Source: Bacteroidales bacterium UBA1628 (GTDB taxonomy: Bacteria > Bacteroidota > Bacteroidia > Bacteroidales > UBA932). Taken from it: a stretch of 6,397 nucleotides of DNA. The translations under genes were made by a program, and so were the position numbers. The stretch is taken from positions 1 to 6,397 of the forward strand of contig DCMG01000072.1 in NCBI GenBank assembly GCA_002321335.1. The letters are read 5' to 3'. Below the pieces are notes generated by a model. It saw only the letters and a program-made list of their open reading frames with translations. It was not told the DNA's origin and did no database searches. Below, in pieces: positions 1 to 6,397 of the stretch (positions are counted from its first letter, which is position 1; each line of letters opens with the position of its first letter).

Positions 1-42
1 TGCCAGCCCGGAGATATTCTTGAATATATTGATGAACAATAA
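1..42 (+). CDS. C-terminal end of a small XRE-family (HTH_26-type) transcriptional regulator, partial
   Basis: Frame 1 is open from the window edge to a TAA at 40-42 and reads CQPGDILEYIDEQ. This closely matches the end of the HTH domain of the regulator at 5235-5480, where residues 57-65 read CQPGDLLEF. The motif 'ALDCQPGD-(I/L)-LE-(Y/F)' is the usual end of the small Cro/C1-type regulators of Pfam HTH_26, which have about 65-85 residues, so only the last 13 residues are visible and the DNA-binding helices lie upstream of the window. The gene ends 21 bases before the M16 peptidase start on the same strand, so the two may share a transcript. The assignment rests on a short stretch; the alternative is chance similarity in a different kind of protein. 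Confidence 0.72.
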   Translation, partial: CQPGDILEYIDEQ

Positions 43-63
43 TAATCCTAAAGATAGATTAGT

Positions 64-2889
64 ATGAAAAGATTTTTGATTTTAGTCTCCGCTTTCCTTC
101 TGAGTGCTTCGGCATTCGTGGCGAGCGCGCAGATGCAGCAGCTTCCGAACGACCCCGCGGTCAAGGTCGGCAAGCTGGAGAACGGTCTGACCTATTACAT
201 CAGACATAATGACAAACCGGCGGGCAGGGCTGAGTTTTACCTCGCCACCAACGTCGGAGCCATTCAGGAGACCCCTGACCAGGACGGTCTCGCGCACTTC
301 CTGGAGCACATGTGCTTCAACGGCACGAAGAACTTCCCGGAGAAGGGCATCCTTAACTGGCTTCAGAGCATCGGAGCGTCTTTCGGAGGCAATGTGAACG
401 CCGCCACGGGCATCGACCAGACCACCTACATGCTCAACAATATTCCTTTGGTAAGGGAATCGGTTGTGGACACATGCCTTCTGATCCTGCACGACTACTC
501 GCATTTCGTGACCAACGATCCTGCCGAGATCGACAAGGAGCGTCCGGTGATCATCGAGGAGAGGCGTTCCCGCAGGAATGCCGGTTGGAGAACTTTTGAG
601 AAGTCCCTTCCTTATCTCTATGGCGACACCAAGTACGCAACCTGCACCCTTATCGGAAGCAAAGAGAACCTTGAGACCTTCAAGCCTGAGAGCCTCGTGA
701 ACTTCTATCAGACGTGGTATCGTCCTGACATGCAGGCGGTCATAGTTGTGGGCGACATCGACGTGGATGCTGTCGAGGGAAAGATCAAGTCGATATTCGC
801 AGATATTCCTGCCGCCTTGAATCCTAAGGCCAAGGAGAAGATCCAGTTCAAGGAGTTCACCGAGCCGCGTGTGGCCGTGATAACGGACCCTGAGACCACG
901 TCTCCGTCAGTGGAGATGGTCTGGGAAAGCGAGGCGCGTGACGAGTCCCTGAATGCCACCGCCATAGGGCTGATGAACGACTTGATCGAGAACGTTGTGC
1001 AGTCTGTGATGAGCGAGCGTTTCAATGACATCACATCCAAAGCCGATGCTCCTTACCTTTATGGCAGCTTCGGTTTCGGCAAGCTCTGCGAGGTCATCGA
1101 GGGTGCAGACGGAAATGTCAGCCTTAAGGAGGATAACATTCTCGGAGGATTCAAGGCTTTTGTGACCGAGCTTGAAAGAATGAAGAGATACGGATTCACC
1201 GAAGGTGAGGTGAACAGGGCCAAGGACAACATAATCGCTTACTATGAAAAGGCCGCCAACCAGGCTGACACACGTAAGAACAGCGAGTTTGTCAATCCTC
1301 TGATCAACAATTTCTTCAGTAGCTATGCCATCCTGGAGCCAGCGACAAAACTGGAGCTTGTAAAGGCAATCTTCGGCCAGATCAGCGCTCAAGTGATGAA
1401 TCAGGTTCTGGCTCAGGCCTTTGCTGATCAGAACAGTCTTGTCGTGATCTACAGTGGCCCTGAGAAAGAAGGAATCGCCACTCCTACCGCAGAGCAGTTG
1501 CTTCAGGTGATTGAGGAAGTGAAGAAGTCCGAGATCGAGGCTCCTGTTGAGGAGACATCCAACGAGCCTTTGATGGATCCTTCCTCACTGGCTGGAGGAA
1601 AGGTGAAAAAGACCTCCAAGACCATCTATGGAGCCACAGAATGGGTTCTGTCCAACGGTGCTAAGGTTGTCGTTCTGCCTACCGAGTACAAGAAGGATCA
1701 GATACTGTTCTCATTCTACAAGGCAGGTGGAGAAAGCCTTATCCCGACTGAGGATCTGCCTTCATTTGACGGCAGCATTTACAGTGTCTTCCAGAGTGCG
1801 CAGGGTGTGTCAAAATTCAAAGGAACCGAACTCTCCAAGATGCTTTCCGGCAAGATGGTAAGTGTCAATCCTTTCATTGATGACCTTTACAATGGGATCT
1901 CAGGCAACTCTTCCGTAAAGGATCTGGAAACCGCTTTCCAGCTTCTCTACCTTGAGTTTACTGATCCTCGCTTCGATCAGGAGGAATATGACAACGCGAC
2001 GGCACAGATTAAGGCCGTGCTCCCGAATCTGGAGAACACTCCTAACTTCGCTTTCCAGAAGAGGTTCACCAAGGTTCTCTACAATGACGATCCAAGGAAC
2101 GAGGTGCTTTCGATGGAGAAACTTGGCAAGGCCAACCTCCAGACCATCGAGAAGAACTACCGCAAGCTCTTCGCTGATGTGGCCGGCGCCACAATGGTGA
2201 TTGTCGGTGATGTCAACCTTGAGACTCTCAAGCCATTGGTAGAGAAATACATCGGCTCTCTTCCTAAGGGCAAGAAGGCAGCCAAGTGGGCTGATGTTCA
2301 GCCTCAGCTCGTCAAGGGCAAGGTTGTCGATGTCTTCAATCAGAAGATGGAGACTCCGCTGACCACCGTCCTTCAGGTCTATAGCGACTACCGTCCGTTC
2401 TCCGTAAAGGATCAGACCCTTGCCAACGCTGTCAGCTACATTCTTGACCAGATCTACACTGACACTCTCCGTGAGGATGAGGGAGGGACTTACGGTGCCT
2501 CCACCGTTGCGGATGCCCGCAAGGATCCTAACGGAAGGTATCTCCTTCAGGTTTACTTCAACTGCAAGCCAGCCCTCGCAGAAAAGCTCAGAACCCTCGC
2601 TCAAGACGGTTTCAAGAAACTCGCCGAGGAAGGCCCGACCGATGAGCAGTTCACAAGAACAGTCGAGCATTTCAAGAAGAATGTTCCTGAGAGCCGGATC
2701 AACAACTCCTATTGGCTGTCAGATCTGCTCCGCTATTTCCGCAGCGGCTATGACTACGACAAGGAGTGGGAGACAGCCGTCAATGGTCTGACCAAGGAAG
2801 ACATCCGTGACGCCGCCGCCAGACTCTACAATTCCGGCAACTTTGTCGAGGTTGTTATGATGCCAGGCGAAACCACCGAGGCTGAGTAG
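64..2889 (+). CDS. Secreted M16 family zinc metallopeptidase (PqqL/pitrilysin-like, 941 aa)
   Basis: This is a periplasmic or envelope zinc endopeptidase of the insulinase clan, expected to cut unfolded peptides or small proteins inside a closing chamber. Residues 1-22 form a signal peptide ending in ASA before Gln23; there is no lipobox Cys. The inverted zinc motif HFLEH lies at 78-82, and Glu159 follows exactly 76 residues later, giving the full ligand set (His78, His82, Glu159) with Glu81 as catalytic base. Domain 1 spans about 35-185 and domain 2 starts near 213 (NFYQTWYRPDM, then VVGDID). The second half repeats this fold from about 525 (WVLSNGAKVVVLP) and 698 (VIVGDVN) but has no HxxEH, as in the family. 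Arg803 and Tyr810 in LREDEGGTYG match the conserved substrate-binding Arg/Tyr pair of pitrilysin-type enzymes, including their spacing of seven. The length is close to E. coli PqqL. The start at 64 is supported by the signal peptide; no Shine-Dalgarno is present, as is common in Bacteroidota. The physiological substrate is unknown. Confidence 0.95.
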   Translation: MKRFLILVSAFLLSASAFVASAQMQQLPNDPAVKVGKLENGLTYYIRHNDKPAGRAEFYLATNVGAIQETPDQDGLAHFLEHMCFNGTKNFPEKGILNWLQSIGASFGGNVNAATGIDQTTYMLNNIPLVRESVVDTCLLILHDYSHFVTNDPAEIDKERPVIIEERRSRRNAGWRTFEKSLPYLYGDTKYATCTLIGSKENLETFKPESLVNFYQTWYRPDMQAVIVVGDIDVDAVEGKIKSIFADIPAALNPKAKEKIQFKEFTEPRVAVITDPETTSPSVEMVWESEARDESLNATAIGLMNDLIENVVQSVMSERFNDITSKADAPYLYGSFGFGKLCEVIEGADGNVSLKEDNILGGFKAFVTELERMKRYGFTEGEVNRAKDNIIAYYEKAANQADTRKNSEFVNPLINNFFSSYAILEPATKLELVKAIFGQISAQVMNQVLAQAFADQNSLVVIYSGPEKEGIATPTAEQLLQVIEEVKKSEIEAPVEETSNEPLMDPSSLAGGKVKKTSKTIYGATEWVLSNGAKVVVLPTEYKKDQILFSFYKAGGESLIPTEDLPSFDGSIYSVFQSAQGVSKFKGTELSKMLSGKMVSVNPFIDDLYNGISGNSSVKDLETAFQLLYLEFTDPRFDQEEYDNATAQIKAVLPNLENTPNFAFQKRFTKVLYNDDPRNEVLSMEKLGKANLQTIEKNYRKLFADVAGATMVIVGDVNLETLKPLVEKYIGSLPKGKKAAKWADVQPQLVKGKVVDVFNQKMETPLTTVLQVYSDYRPFSVKDQTLANAVSYILDQIYTDTLREDEGGTYGASTVADARKDPNGRYLLQVYFNCKPALAEKLRTLAQDGFKKLAEEGPTDEQFTRTVEHFKKNVPESRINNSYWLSDLLRYFRSGYDYDKEWETAVNGLTKEDIRDAAARLYNSGNFVEVVMMPGETTEAE

Positions 2890-2923
2890 TTTAATGAATA
2901 TATTCCCGGACTTTCCGTCCGTA

Positions 2924-2965
2924 AAATTAGAGCCATCCCCGATTTGAGGATGGCTCTATTTTGTT
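2924..2965. terminator. Bidirectional Rho-independent terminator between convergent genes
   Basis: A perfect 11-bp inverted repeat, TAGAGCCATCC (2928-2938) and GGATGGCTCTA (2948-2958), encloses a 9-base loop. On the plus strand it is followed by TTTTGTT (2959-2965) and on the minus strand by AATTTTAC. After one T-T mismatch the A-tract 2924-2926 can pair with 2960-2962. The hairpin lies 38 bases after the M16 stop and 23 bases after the stop of the minus-strand esterase, so one element can end both transcripts. Confidence 0.88.
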
Positions 2966-2981
2966 AGTGCTTTTGGTGCCG

Positions 2982-5084
2982 CTAAAGCTCCTTGAGGAAG
3001 CGGGCCATAGAGGCAAGGAAGTCGTTTCTATATTCCTGAATAGGGTCGTCGCAGTACTTGGCGTTGCGGAAGCCATAGCCGTGGCCGCCGCCCGGAAAGG
3101 CGTGCATCTCGCAAGGAACACCGTTCTTCACGAGCGCATTGAAATAGCGCACCTCGTTCTCCGGCGGCACACCGTAATCATTGGAACTGAATATGATGAA
3201 TGTCTTCGGCGTGTCTGCGCTGACCTGCTTGTCCAATGAATATCTTTCCTTGAGGGCCTCGTACTTCCTCTTGCCCTCGTCCCACGTCTCGAAGTCCTTG
3301 CCCTTTCTGTTGTACCAGCCTTTCTCCGTACCGATAAGGTTGTTGAAACTTCCCTCATGGCCGACTCCCGGCTCGGAGGAGATGACCGGATAGACAAGGA
3401 TGGAGAAATCAGGCCTTGTCACGGCATCTATGTACTGAGTGGATGCGGTGGCGGCAAGATGTCCTCCTGCCGAAAATCCCATCACACCGATCTGTTTCAC
3501 TCCCCACTCCGATGCGTAGTGGCGGCAGTAACGGAACACGTTCTGCACATCGTTCAGAGGAACGTTCCAGTGACCGTACGGCAGTCGGTACTTCAAGACG
3601 GCAGCGCTGATTCCCTGACTGTTGAGCCATTCGGCGGCATATTGACCTTCATGCACATAAGCCGTGAACCAATATGCACCGCCCGGACAGATGATGACCA
3701 TCTTGCCGTTAGGATTCTTAGCCAGGTATAACTCGAACCTCGCGCTGTCCCCCGTGAACTTAAGATTCATGTCCTTTGTAAGTTCCTCTTTCTTTGTACA
3801 GCCGTTGCTCTCGCCTGGACCGATGGTAATGCCTTCGATGCCCTTGTCTACATTCTGACCTTCAGGATAGAGGTAGACAACCTTGTCCGGCTTGCGGGTG
3901 AACTGCTCCCGGGCGACTTTCGGCAACTCTTTCTTGCCGTTCACGCTTTCAAGCTGCTGACCGAGCCATCTTTCCAATGCGGCAGAGAACTCCGGCCTAC
4001 AGGAGCCGAGGTTGTCCTTGCAGACCTTAGGGTCAAGACCGATGCTCAGATCCGTGAACCCCCAGCCGTGACCGCCTTGAGGATAGACGTGGAATTCTGC
4101 AGGAACCTTGTTCCTGACAAGAGCCTGATAGAACTTCACTGAACTGACAACCGGAACGGTCTTGTCGTAGGTGCTCACCCCGATGAATGTCGGGGGAGTG
4201 GTTGGAGTGACATCACGGTAGGTGGTGTACATCCTTTTCAGCCCGTCATATTCATAAAGCCCTTTGTACCAATTGTCGAACGTCTTGTCCTCTCTGGATG
4301 TCCACGAAGCCTCGCTACCGAGGAGATTGTCTACGGAGCCTTTGTGGGTGGCGTTCTCGTCCATAATGATGACAGGGTAGATGAGAACCGCGAAGTCCGG
4401 CCTTGTCGTGGAGTCCACGTACATGGTCTCCGCCGTGCTGGCAAGGTGTCCTCCGGCAGAGAATCCCATCACTCCGATCTGCTTGATGCCCCAATCCTCT
4501 GAGTGATGCCTGCAATAGCGGAATGCGTTCTGCACGTCCTGAAGCGGAATCTGACGGTGTCCGTTTGGCAAGCGGTATTTCAGTACGGCACAAGCTATGC
4601 CTCTGTCATTCAACCATTTTGCTGCATAAGTTCCTTCGTTCCAAGTGGAAATGCCAGAGTACCCTCCGCCTGGGCAAGCGATGACCATCTGTCCGTTCGG
4701 TTTCTCAGGTATGAATATGTCGATGCGCGCGCTGTCGGTCACATTGGAAACAAAACCCCAGCCTCCGGCCACTTCGGCTCCTTTCAGGCCGTTGGACACA
4801 AGCGGCCCCTGGGTCACAGTCACGCCGTTCTCGACAATTCCCTGATCCACTCTCTGTCCCTTTGGATAGAGATAGACGGTCTTTGTGGGAGCATATTCAA
4901 TCCCCGGAGTGTTTTTGGCCTTCAGCTTTTCCTCGACCGGTGATGTCCTTGCCAACGGATTGACATTGACCACTGTCCCGTCGAGAACCAATTGGCTTTT
5001 CTTTGTTTTTCTCTGTGCGGACGCAGACGTTCCGGCGCAGACGACCGCCACCATCACGGCAGCCAGTAAAAATGTCCTCTTCAT
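2982..5084 (-). CDS. Secreted tandem two-domain alpha/beta-hydrolase (putative carbohydrate esterase, 700 aa)
   Basis: This exported protein contains two complete serine-hydrolase domains in one chain. Residues 1-23 form a signal peptide ending in ASA before Gln24; Cys16 is not in a valid lipobox. Domain 1 (about 71-375) has an oxyanion-type CPGGGY loop at 137, nucleophile Ser209 in GFSAGGH, Asp307 and His339 (GGHGWGF). Domain 2 (about 404-697) has CPGGAY at 466, Ser538 in GFSAGGH, Asp636 and His668 (GGHGYGF). Each of these elements is exactly 329 residues from its partner, so the chain arose by internal duplication and both sites look active. The family (acetyl-xylan-esterase-like and BD-FAE-like alpha/beta hydrolases) usually removes acetyl or feruloyl groups from plant polysaccharides, but the substrate here is inferred. 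No glycoside hydrolase or SusC/D gene is in view. Cys355 and Cys362, present only in domain 1, could form a small disulfide loop. The gene is probably monocistronic, with its own promoter and terminator. The start is set by the signal peptide; upstream is A-rich (AAAAAT) without Shine-Dalgarno. Confidence 0.9.
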   Translation of the reverse strand: MKRTFLLAAVMVAVVCAGTSASAQRKTKKSQLVLDGTVVNVNPLARTSPVEEKLKAKNTPGIEYAPTKTVYLYPKGQRVDQGIVENGVTVTQGPLVSNGLKGAEVAGGWGFVSNVTDSARIDIFIPEKPNGQMVIACPGGGYSGISTWNEGTYAAKWLNDRGIACAVLKYRLPNGHRQIPLQDVQNAFRYCRHHSEDWGIKQIGVMGFSAGGHLASTAETMYVDSTTRPDFAVLIYPVIIMDENATHKGSVDNLLGSEASWTSREDKTFDNWYKGLYEYDGLKRMYTTYRDVTPTTPPTFIGVSTYDKTVPVVSSVKFYQALVRNKVPAEFHVYPQGGHGWGFTDLSIGLDPKVCKDNLGSCRPEFSAALERWLGQQLESVNGKKELPKVAREQFTRKPDKVVYLYPEGQNVDKGIEGITIGPGESNGCTKKEELTKDMNLKFTGDSARFELYLAKNPNGKMVIICPGGAYWFTAYVHEGQYAAEWLNSQGISAAVLKYRLPYGHWNVPLNDVQNVFRYCRHYASEWGVKQIGVMGFSAGGHLAATASTQYIDAVTRPDFSILVYPVISSEPGVGHEGSFNNLIGTEKGWYNRKGKDFETWDEGKRKYEALKERYSLDKQVSADTPKTFIIFSSNDYGVPPENEVRYFNALVKNGVPCEMHAFPGGGHGYGFRNAKYCDDPIQEYRNDFLASMARFLKEL
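2994..3875 (-). repeat. Second hydrolase repeat unit (residues 404-697 of the tandem esterase)
   Basis: This unit opens with YLYPEGQNVD and ends at ARFL near the C-terminus. It keeps Ser538, Asp636 and His668 at a fixed offset of 329 from unit 1. The segment just after the oxyanion loop (472-478) differs at every position from its counterpart 143-149, while the nucleophile region is nearly identical. A linker of about 28 residues, rich in charged residues, joins the units. Confidence 0.88.
3960..4874 (-). repeat. First hydrolase repeat unit (residues 71-375 of the tandem esterase)
   Basis: This unit opens with YLYPKGQ-VD and ends at the ERWL helix after the catalytic His339. Over residues 137-240 it aligns with residues 466-569 of the second unit without gaps; my hand count is about 69 identities in 104 positions. 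Relative to unit 2 it differs by a net 4 residues between YLYP and the CPGG loop, and it is about 6 residues longer after the catalytic histidine. Confidence 0.88.
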
Positions 5085-5164
5085 ATTTTTAGTTCTTATT
5101 CTATGAATATGTCTGCAAACCTTAAATTAGGCATAGTGGTTTTACTGCCTCAAGGTTCGTTGTG

Positions 5165-5172
5165 CAAATATA
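5165..5172 (-). promoter_or_regulatory. Probable Bacteroidota -7 promoter element for the tandem esterase gene
   Basis: Read on the minus strand, this is TATATTTG, a full match to the Bacteroidota sigma-ABfr -7 consensus TAnnTTTG. It lies 80 bases upstream of the esterase ATG, which would leave a 5' leader of roughly 70-75 bases. No clear TTG -33 element is seen at the expected 17-23 base spacing, where the upstream terminator hairpin sits. A weaker -7-like site (AAGGTTTG, 5123-5116) lies nearer the ATG. Confidence 0.5.
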
Positions 5173-5203
5173 ACGAAAAGGAACGGCCCGTATGCCGTCC
5201 CTT
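5172..5203 (-). terminator. Rho-independent terminator of the flotillin-HTH operon
   Basis: On the minus strand the arms AAGGGACGGC (5203-5194) and GCCGTTCCTT (5187-5178) pair with a single mismatch around a 6-base loop, followed by TTCGTT; the terminal TT of the arm adds to this to give a TTTTCGTT tract. It begins 31 bases after the stop of the HTH gene and ends transcription coming from the right. Its T-rich tail abuts the -7 element of the next gene. Confidence 0.75.
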
Positions 5204-5234
5204 GAAAGATAACTATTACTTTATCGAAAAACTT

Positions 5235-5480
5235 TCACTTTTCGTTTTCCGACAAGAGCGTGGGGGACCACTCGGTGGCCTCTCTGAACTCCAGCAAGTC
5301 TCCCGGTTGACAGTCCAATGCCTTGCAGAGCGCATCGAGTGTGCTGAACCGGACACCCTTGGCCTTGCCGGTCTTCAGAATCGACAGGTTCACCGCTGAA
5401 AGTCCGATCTTTTCGGCCAGCTCGGCGGAAGTCATCTTCCGTCTGGCCAGCATCACATCGACATTTACTACTATCGGCAT
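5235..5480 (-). CDS. Small XRE-family (HTH_26, Cro/C1-type) transcriptional regulator, 81 aa
   Basis: This is a DNA-binding protein consisting almost entirely of one Cro/C1-type helix-turn-helix domain. Residues 1-10 (MPIVVNVDVM) and the following LARRKMTSAELAEKIG give helices 1-2. The turn LSAVNLSILKTGKAKG (27-42) contains the recognition helix, and FSTLDALCKALDCQPGDLLE (45-64) closes the domain. The last 17 residues form a polar tail with no recognisable domain. HTH_26 proteins of this size are usually local repressors or activators, often paired with a DUF2975 membrane protein gene, which is not visible here. The ATG is 5 bases after the stop of the flotillin gene on the same strand, so the two are almost certainly co-transcribed and perhaps translationally coupled; no Shine-Dalgarno is present. 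A longer reading frame overlapping it in another phase lacks any domain logic. Target genes are unknown; autoregulation of the operon is a reasonable guess. Confidence 0.9.
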   Translation of the reverse strand: MPIVVNVDVMLARRKMTSAELAEKIGLSAVNLSILKTGKAKGVRFSTLDALCKALDCQPGDLLEFREATEWSPTLLSENEK

Positions 5481-5485
5481 GACGA

Positions 5486-6397
5486 TTATTTTTCAACGGT
5501 TTCTTCCTGGGCCTGTTCTTCCGGCTTGTTCTCCTTGCCCTTAAGGTATTCAGGCAGATTCATTCCGGCCATATTGAACAGATCCTGGAGCGGAGGTACC
5601 GATCCCATCAGACCGGAGATGAAATTCGCGGTGGATGTCTTGCCGTTCTTGCCTTCACCATTCCCGTCCCAAACGGTCACCTTGTCGATCTTTATGCCCT
5701 TGACAGCCTCGACCTGAGTCTTGACGAGTTCAGGGAGTTTGTCGGCGATGAGCATAAGCACGGCCTTCTGAGGATCTCCTGCGGCGGCGCGCACCATCTC
5801 GTTGAAACCTTCGGCCTGCTTGGACAGGATTTCAAGGGTACCACGGGCCTGGGCGTCCATCTTTGCGAATATCGCGTCGGCCTCTCCCTTCGCCATCCTG
5901 CGCACCTTCTCTGCCTCTGCCTCTGCCTCGATGATGAGCTTCTCCTTGTCGATTTGTGCCGGAACGACAATATTGGCCTGCTGTGTGGCCCTTTCTCTCT
6001 CGGCACGTGCAAGCTCAGCGTCACGCTCGCTCTGGTAGGCCTCCTGAAGGGCCTTTGCAGCCTGAACTTTTTCAGCGGCTACTGCTATACGGGCAGCCTC
6101 GGCCTCTTTCTCACGACGCTGGGCGTCGGAGTTTGCGATGTCGATCTTCGAGGTGTTCTCTCCCTGCACCGCAAGGGCGTTGGCGGCGGCGGTCTTTATA
6201 CGGGTATCCCTCTGGGTCTCAGCGATTCTGATGTCCTTGTCCCTGTCGGCCTCTGCCTTACCGATCTCACCATAGCGGTTCTGCTCGGCCACGCTCTTCT
6301 TGGCGTCGTTGATGGCCTTGGCGGCGGCTTCCTTACCGAGAGCCTCGATGTAGCCGGACTCGTCACGGATGTCGGTCACGTTCACGTTGATGAGCTT
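5486..6397 (-). CDS. Flotillin / SPFH-domain membrane scaffold protein, C-terminal part (303 residues visible)
   Basis: The reading frame is open to the window edge and continues beyond it. A GTG at 6385-6383 could be mistaken for a start but is an internal Val in LINVNVTDIRDESGYIEALG, the conserved flotillin segment at the end of the SPFH domain. The N-terminal membrane segment and most of the SPFH domain are therefore outside the window; bacterial flotillins are usually about 480-550 residues. What follows is a long Ala/Glu/Lys/Arg-rich coiled coil with the typical EA repeat (IIEAEAEAEKVRRMAKGEADA), used for oligomerisation. Next comes the conserved C-terminal region (VKGIKIDKVTVWDGNG, then TANFISGLMGSVPPL and GMNLPEYLKG) and an acidic tail. 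Flotillins form large assemblies in ordered membrane domains and affect membrane fluidity, secretion and signalling. A partner NfeD-like gene would be expected upstream, outside the window. The downstream neighbour is the HTH_26 gene, 5 bases away. Confidence 0.94.
   Translation of the reverse strand, partial: KLINVNVTDIRDESGYIEALGKEAAAKAINDAKKSVAEQNRYGEIGKAEADRDKDIRIAETQRDTRIKTAAANALAVQGENTSKIDIANSDAQRREKEAEAARIAVAAEKVQAAKALQEAYQSERDAELARAERERATQQANIVVPAQIDKEKLIIEAEAEAEKVRRMAKGEADAIFAKMDAQARGTLEILSKQAEGFNEMVRAAAGDPQKAVLMLIADKLPELVKTQVEAVKGIKIDKVTVWDGNGEGKNGKTSTANFISGLMGSVPPLQDLFNMAGMNLPEYLKGKENKPEEQAQEETVEK

Noticed and set aside
14..27. Inverted repeat ATATTC-TT-GAATAT as an operator before the protease gene
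   Set aside because: It is AT-rich, only 6 bp per arm, and lies within codons of the upstream regulator's conserved tail; chance is enough to explain it.
1900..2670. A 256-codon open frame on the minus strand inside the M16 gene (also 907-1392 and 82-504 on the minus strand)
   Set aside because: They lie wholly within a clearly functional peptidase gene, show no recognisable domain, and are explained by the codon use of the sense gene.
2896..2921. Palindrome GAATATATTC (2896-2905) and small hairpin CGGAC/GTCCG (2907-2921) after the M16 stop
   Set aside because: Both are short; the hairpin has a 5-bp stem and no T-tract. The strong terminator just downstream explains the region better.
5037..5039. 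Cys16 in the esterase signal peptide as a lipoprotein attachment site
   Set aside because: The residue before it is Val rather than Gly, Ala or Ser, and a normal signal peptidase I site (ASA before Gln24) follows.
5221..5496. A 91-codon minus-strand frame overlapping the HTH gene in another phase
   Set aside because: Its translation has no family features, while the overlapping 81-codon frame is a clear HTH_26 protein that fits 5 bases after the flotillin stop.
5911..5928. Tandem CTGCCT hexamer repeats as a possible repeat element
   Set aside because: They encode the conserved Glu-Ala repeat of the flotillin coiled coil and are expected from the protein sequence.
6383..6385. GTG as a possible start of a short 299-residue flotillin-like protein
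   Set aside because: The frame stays open to the window edge and the codons before it encode KLINVN, part of the conserved flotillin segment, so this is an internal valine.

Overview
The window looks like a piece of a Bacteroidota chromosome, probably a gut or rumen Bacteroidales. The reasons are that coding starts lack Shine-Dalgarno sequences, one intergenic region carries a TAnnTTTG-type -7 element, and the protein types fit (PqqL-like M16 protease, secreted 'CPGGGY' esterase, small HTH_26 regulator). Genus cannot be set from the sequence alone. I see no mobile element, CRISPR array, tRNA or rRNA. Every gene present is intact or simply cut by the window edge.

Layout. Bases 1-42 (+) are the last 13 codons of a small XRE/HTH_26-type regulator. 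After 21 bases comes a secreted zinc metallopeptidase of family M16 (64-2889, +), with a complete active site in its N-terminal half and an inactive C-terminal half. An 11-bp hairpin (2928-2958) then acts as a shared terminator for this gene and the convergent gene that follows. On the minus strand, 5084-2982 encodes a 700-residue exported protein built from two tandem alpha/beta-hydrolase (esterase) domains, each with its own complete Ser-Asp-His triad. Upstream of it is a compact 150-base intergenic region containing the terminator of the next operon and a probable -7 promoter element. Further right, still on the minus strand, is a two-gene operon cut by the window edge: a flotillin/SPFH protein (C-terminal 303 residues visible, 6397-5486), then 5 bases later an 81-residue HTH_26 regulator (5480-5235).

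How the genes fit together. The protease and the double esterase both have signal peptides and should work in the periplasm or at the outer membrane, on peptides and on esterified carbohydrate or similar substrates respectively; nothing shows that they cooperate. The flotillin-regulator pair is a separate unit related to membrane organisation. The most notable points are the internally duplicated esterase with both triads exactly 329 residues apart, the recurrence of the same HTH_26 regulator type at both sides of the window, and the tight pairing of such a regulator with flotillin. I do not see convincing evidence of a wholly new defence or mobile system here.
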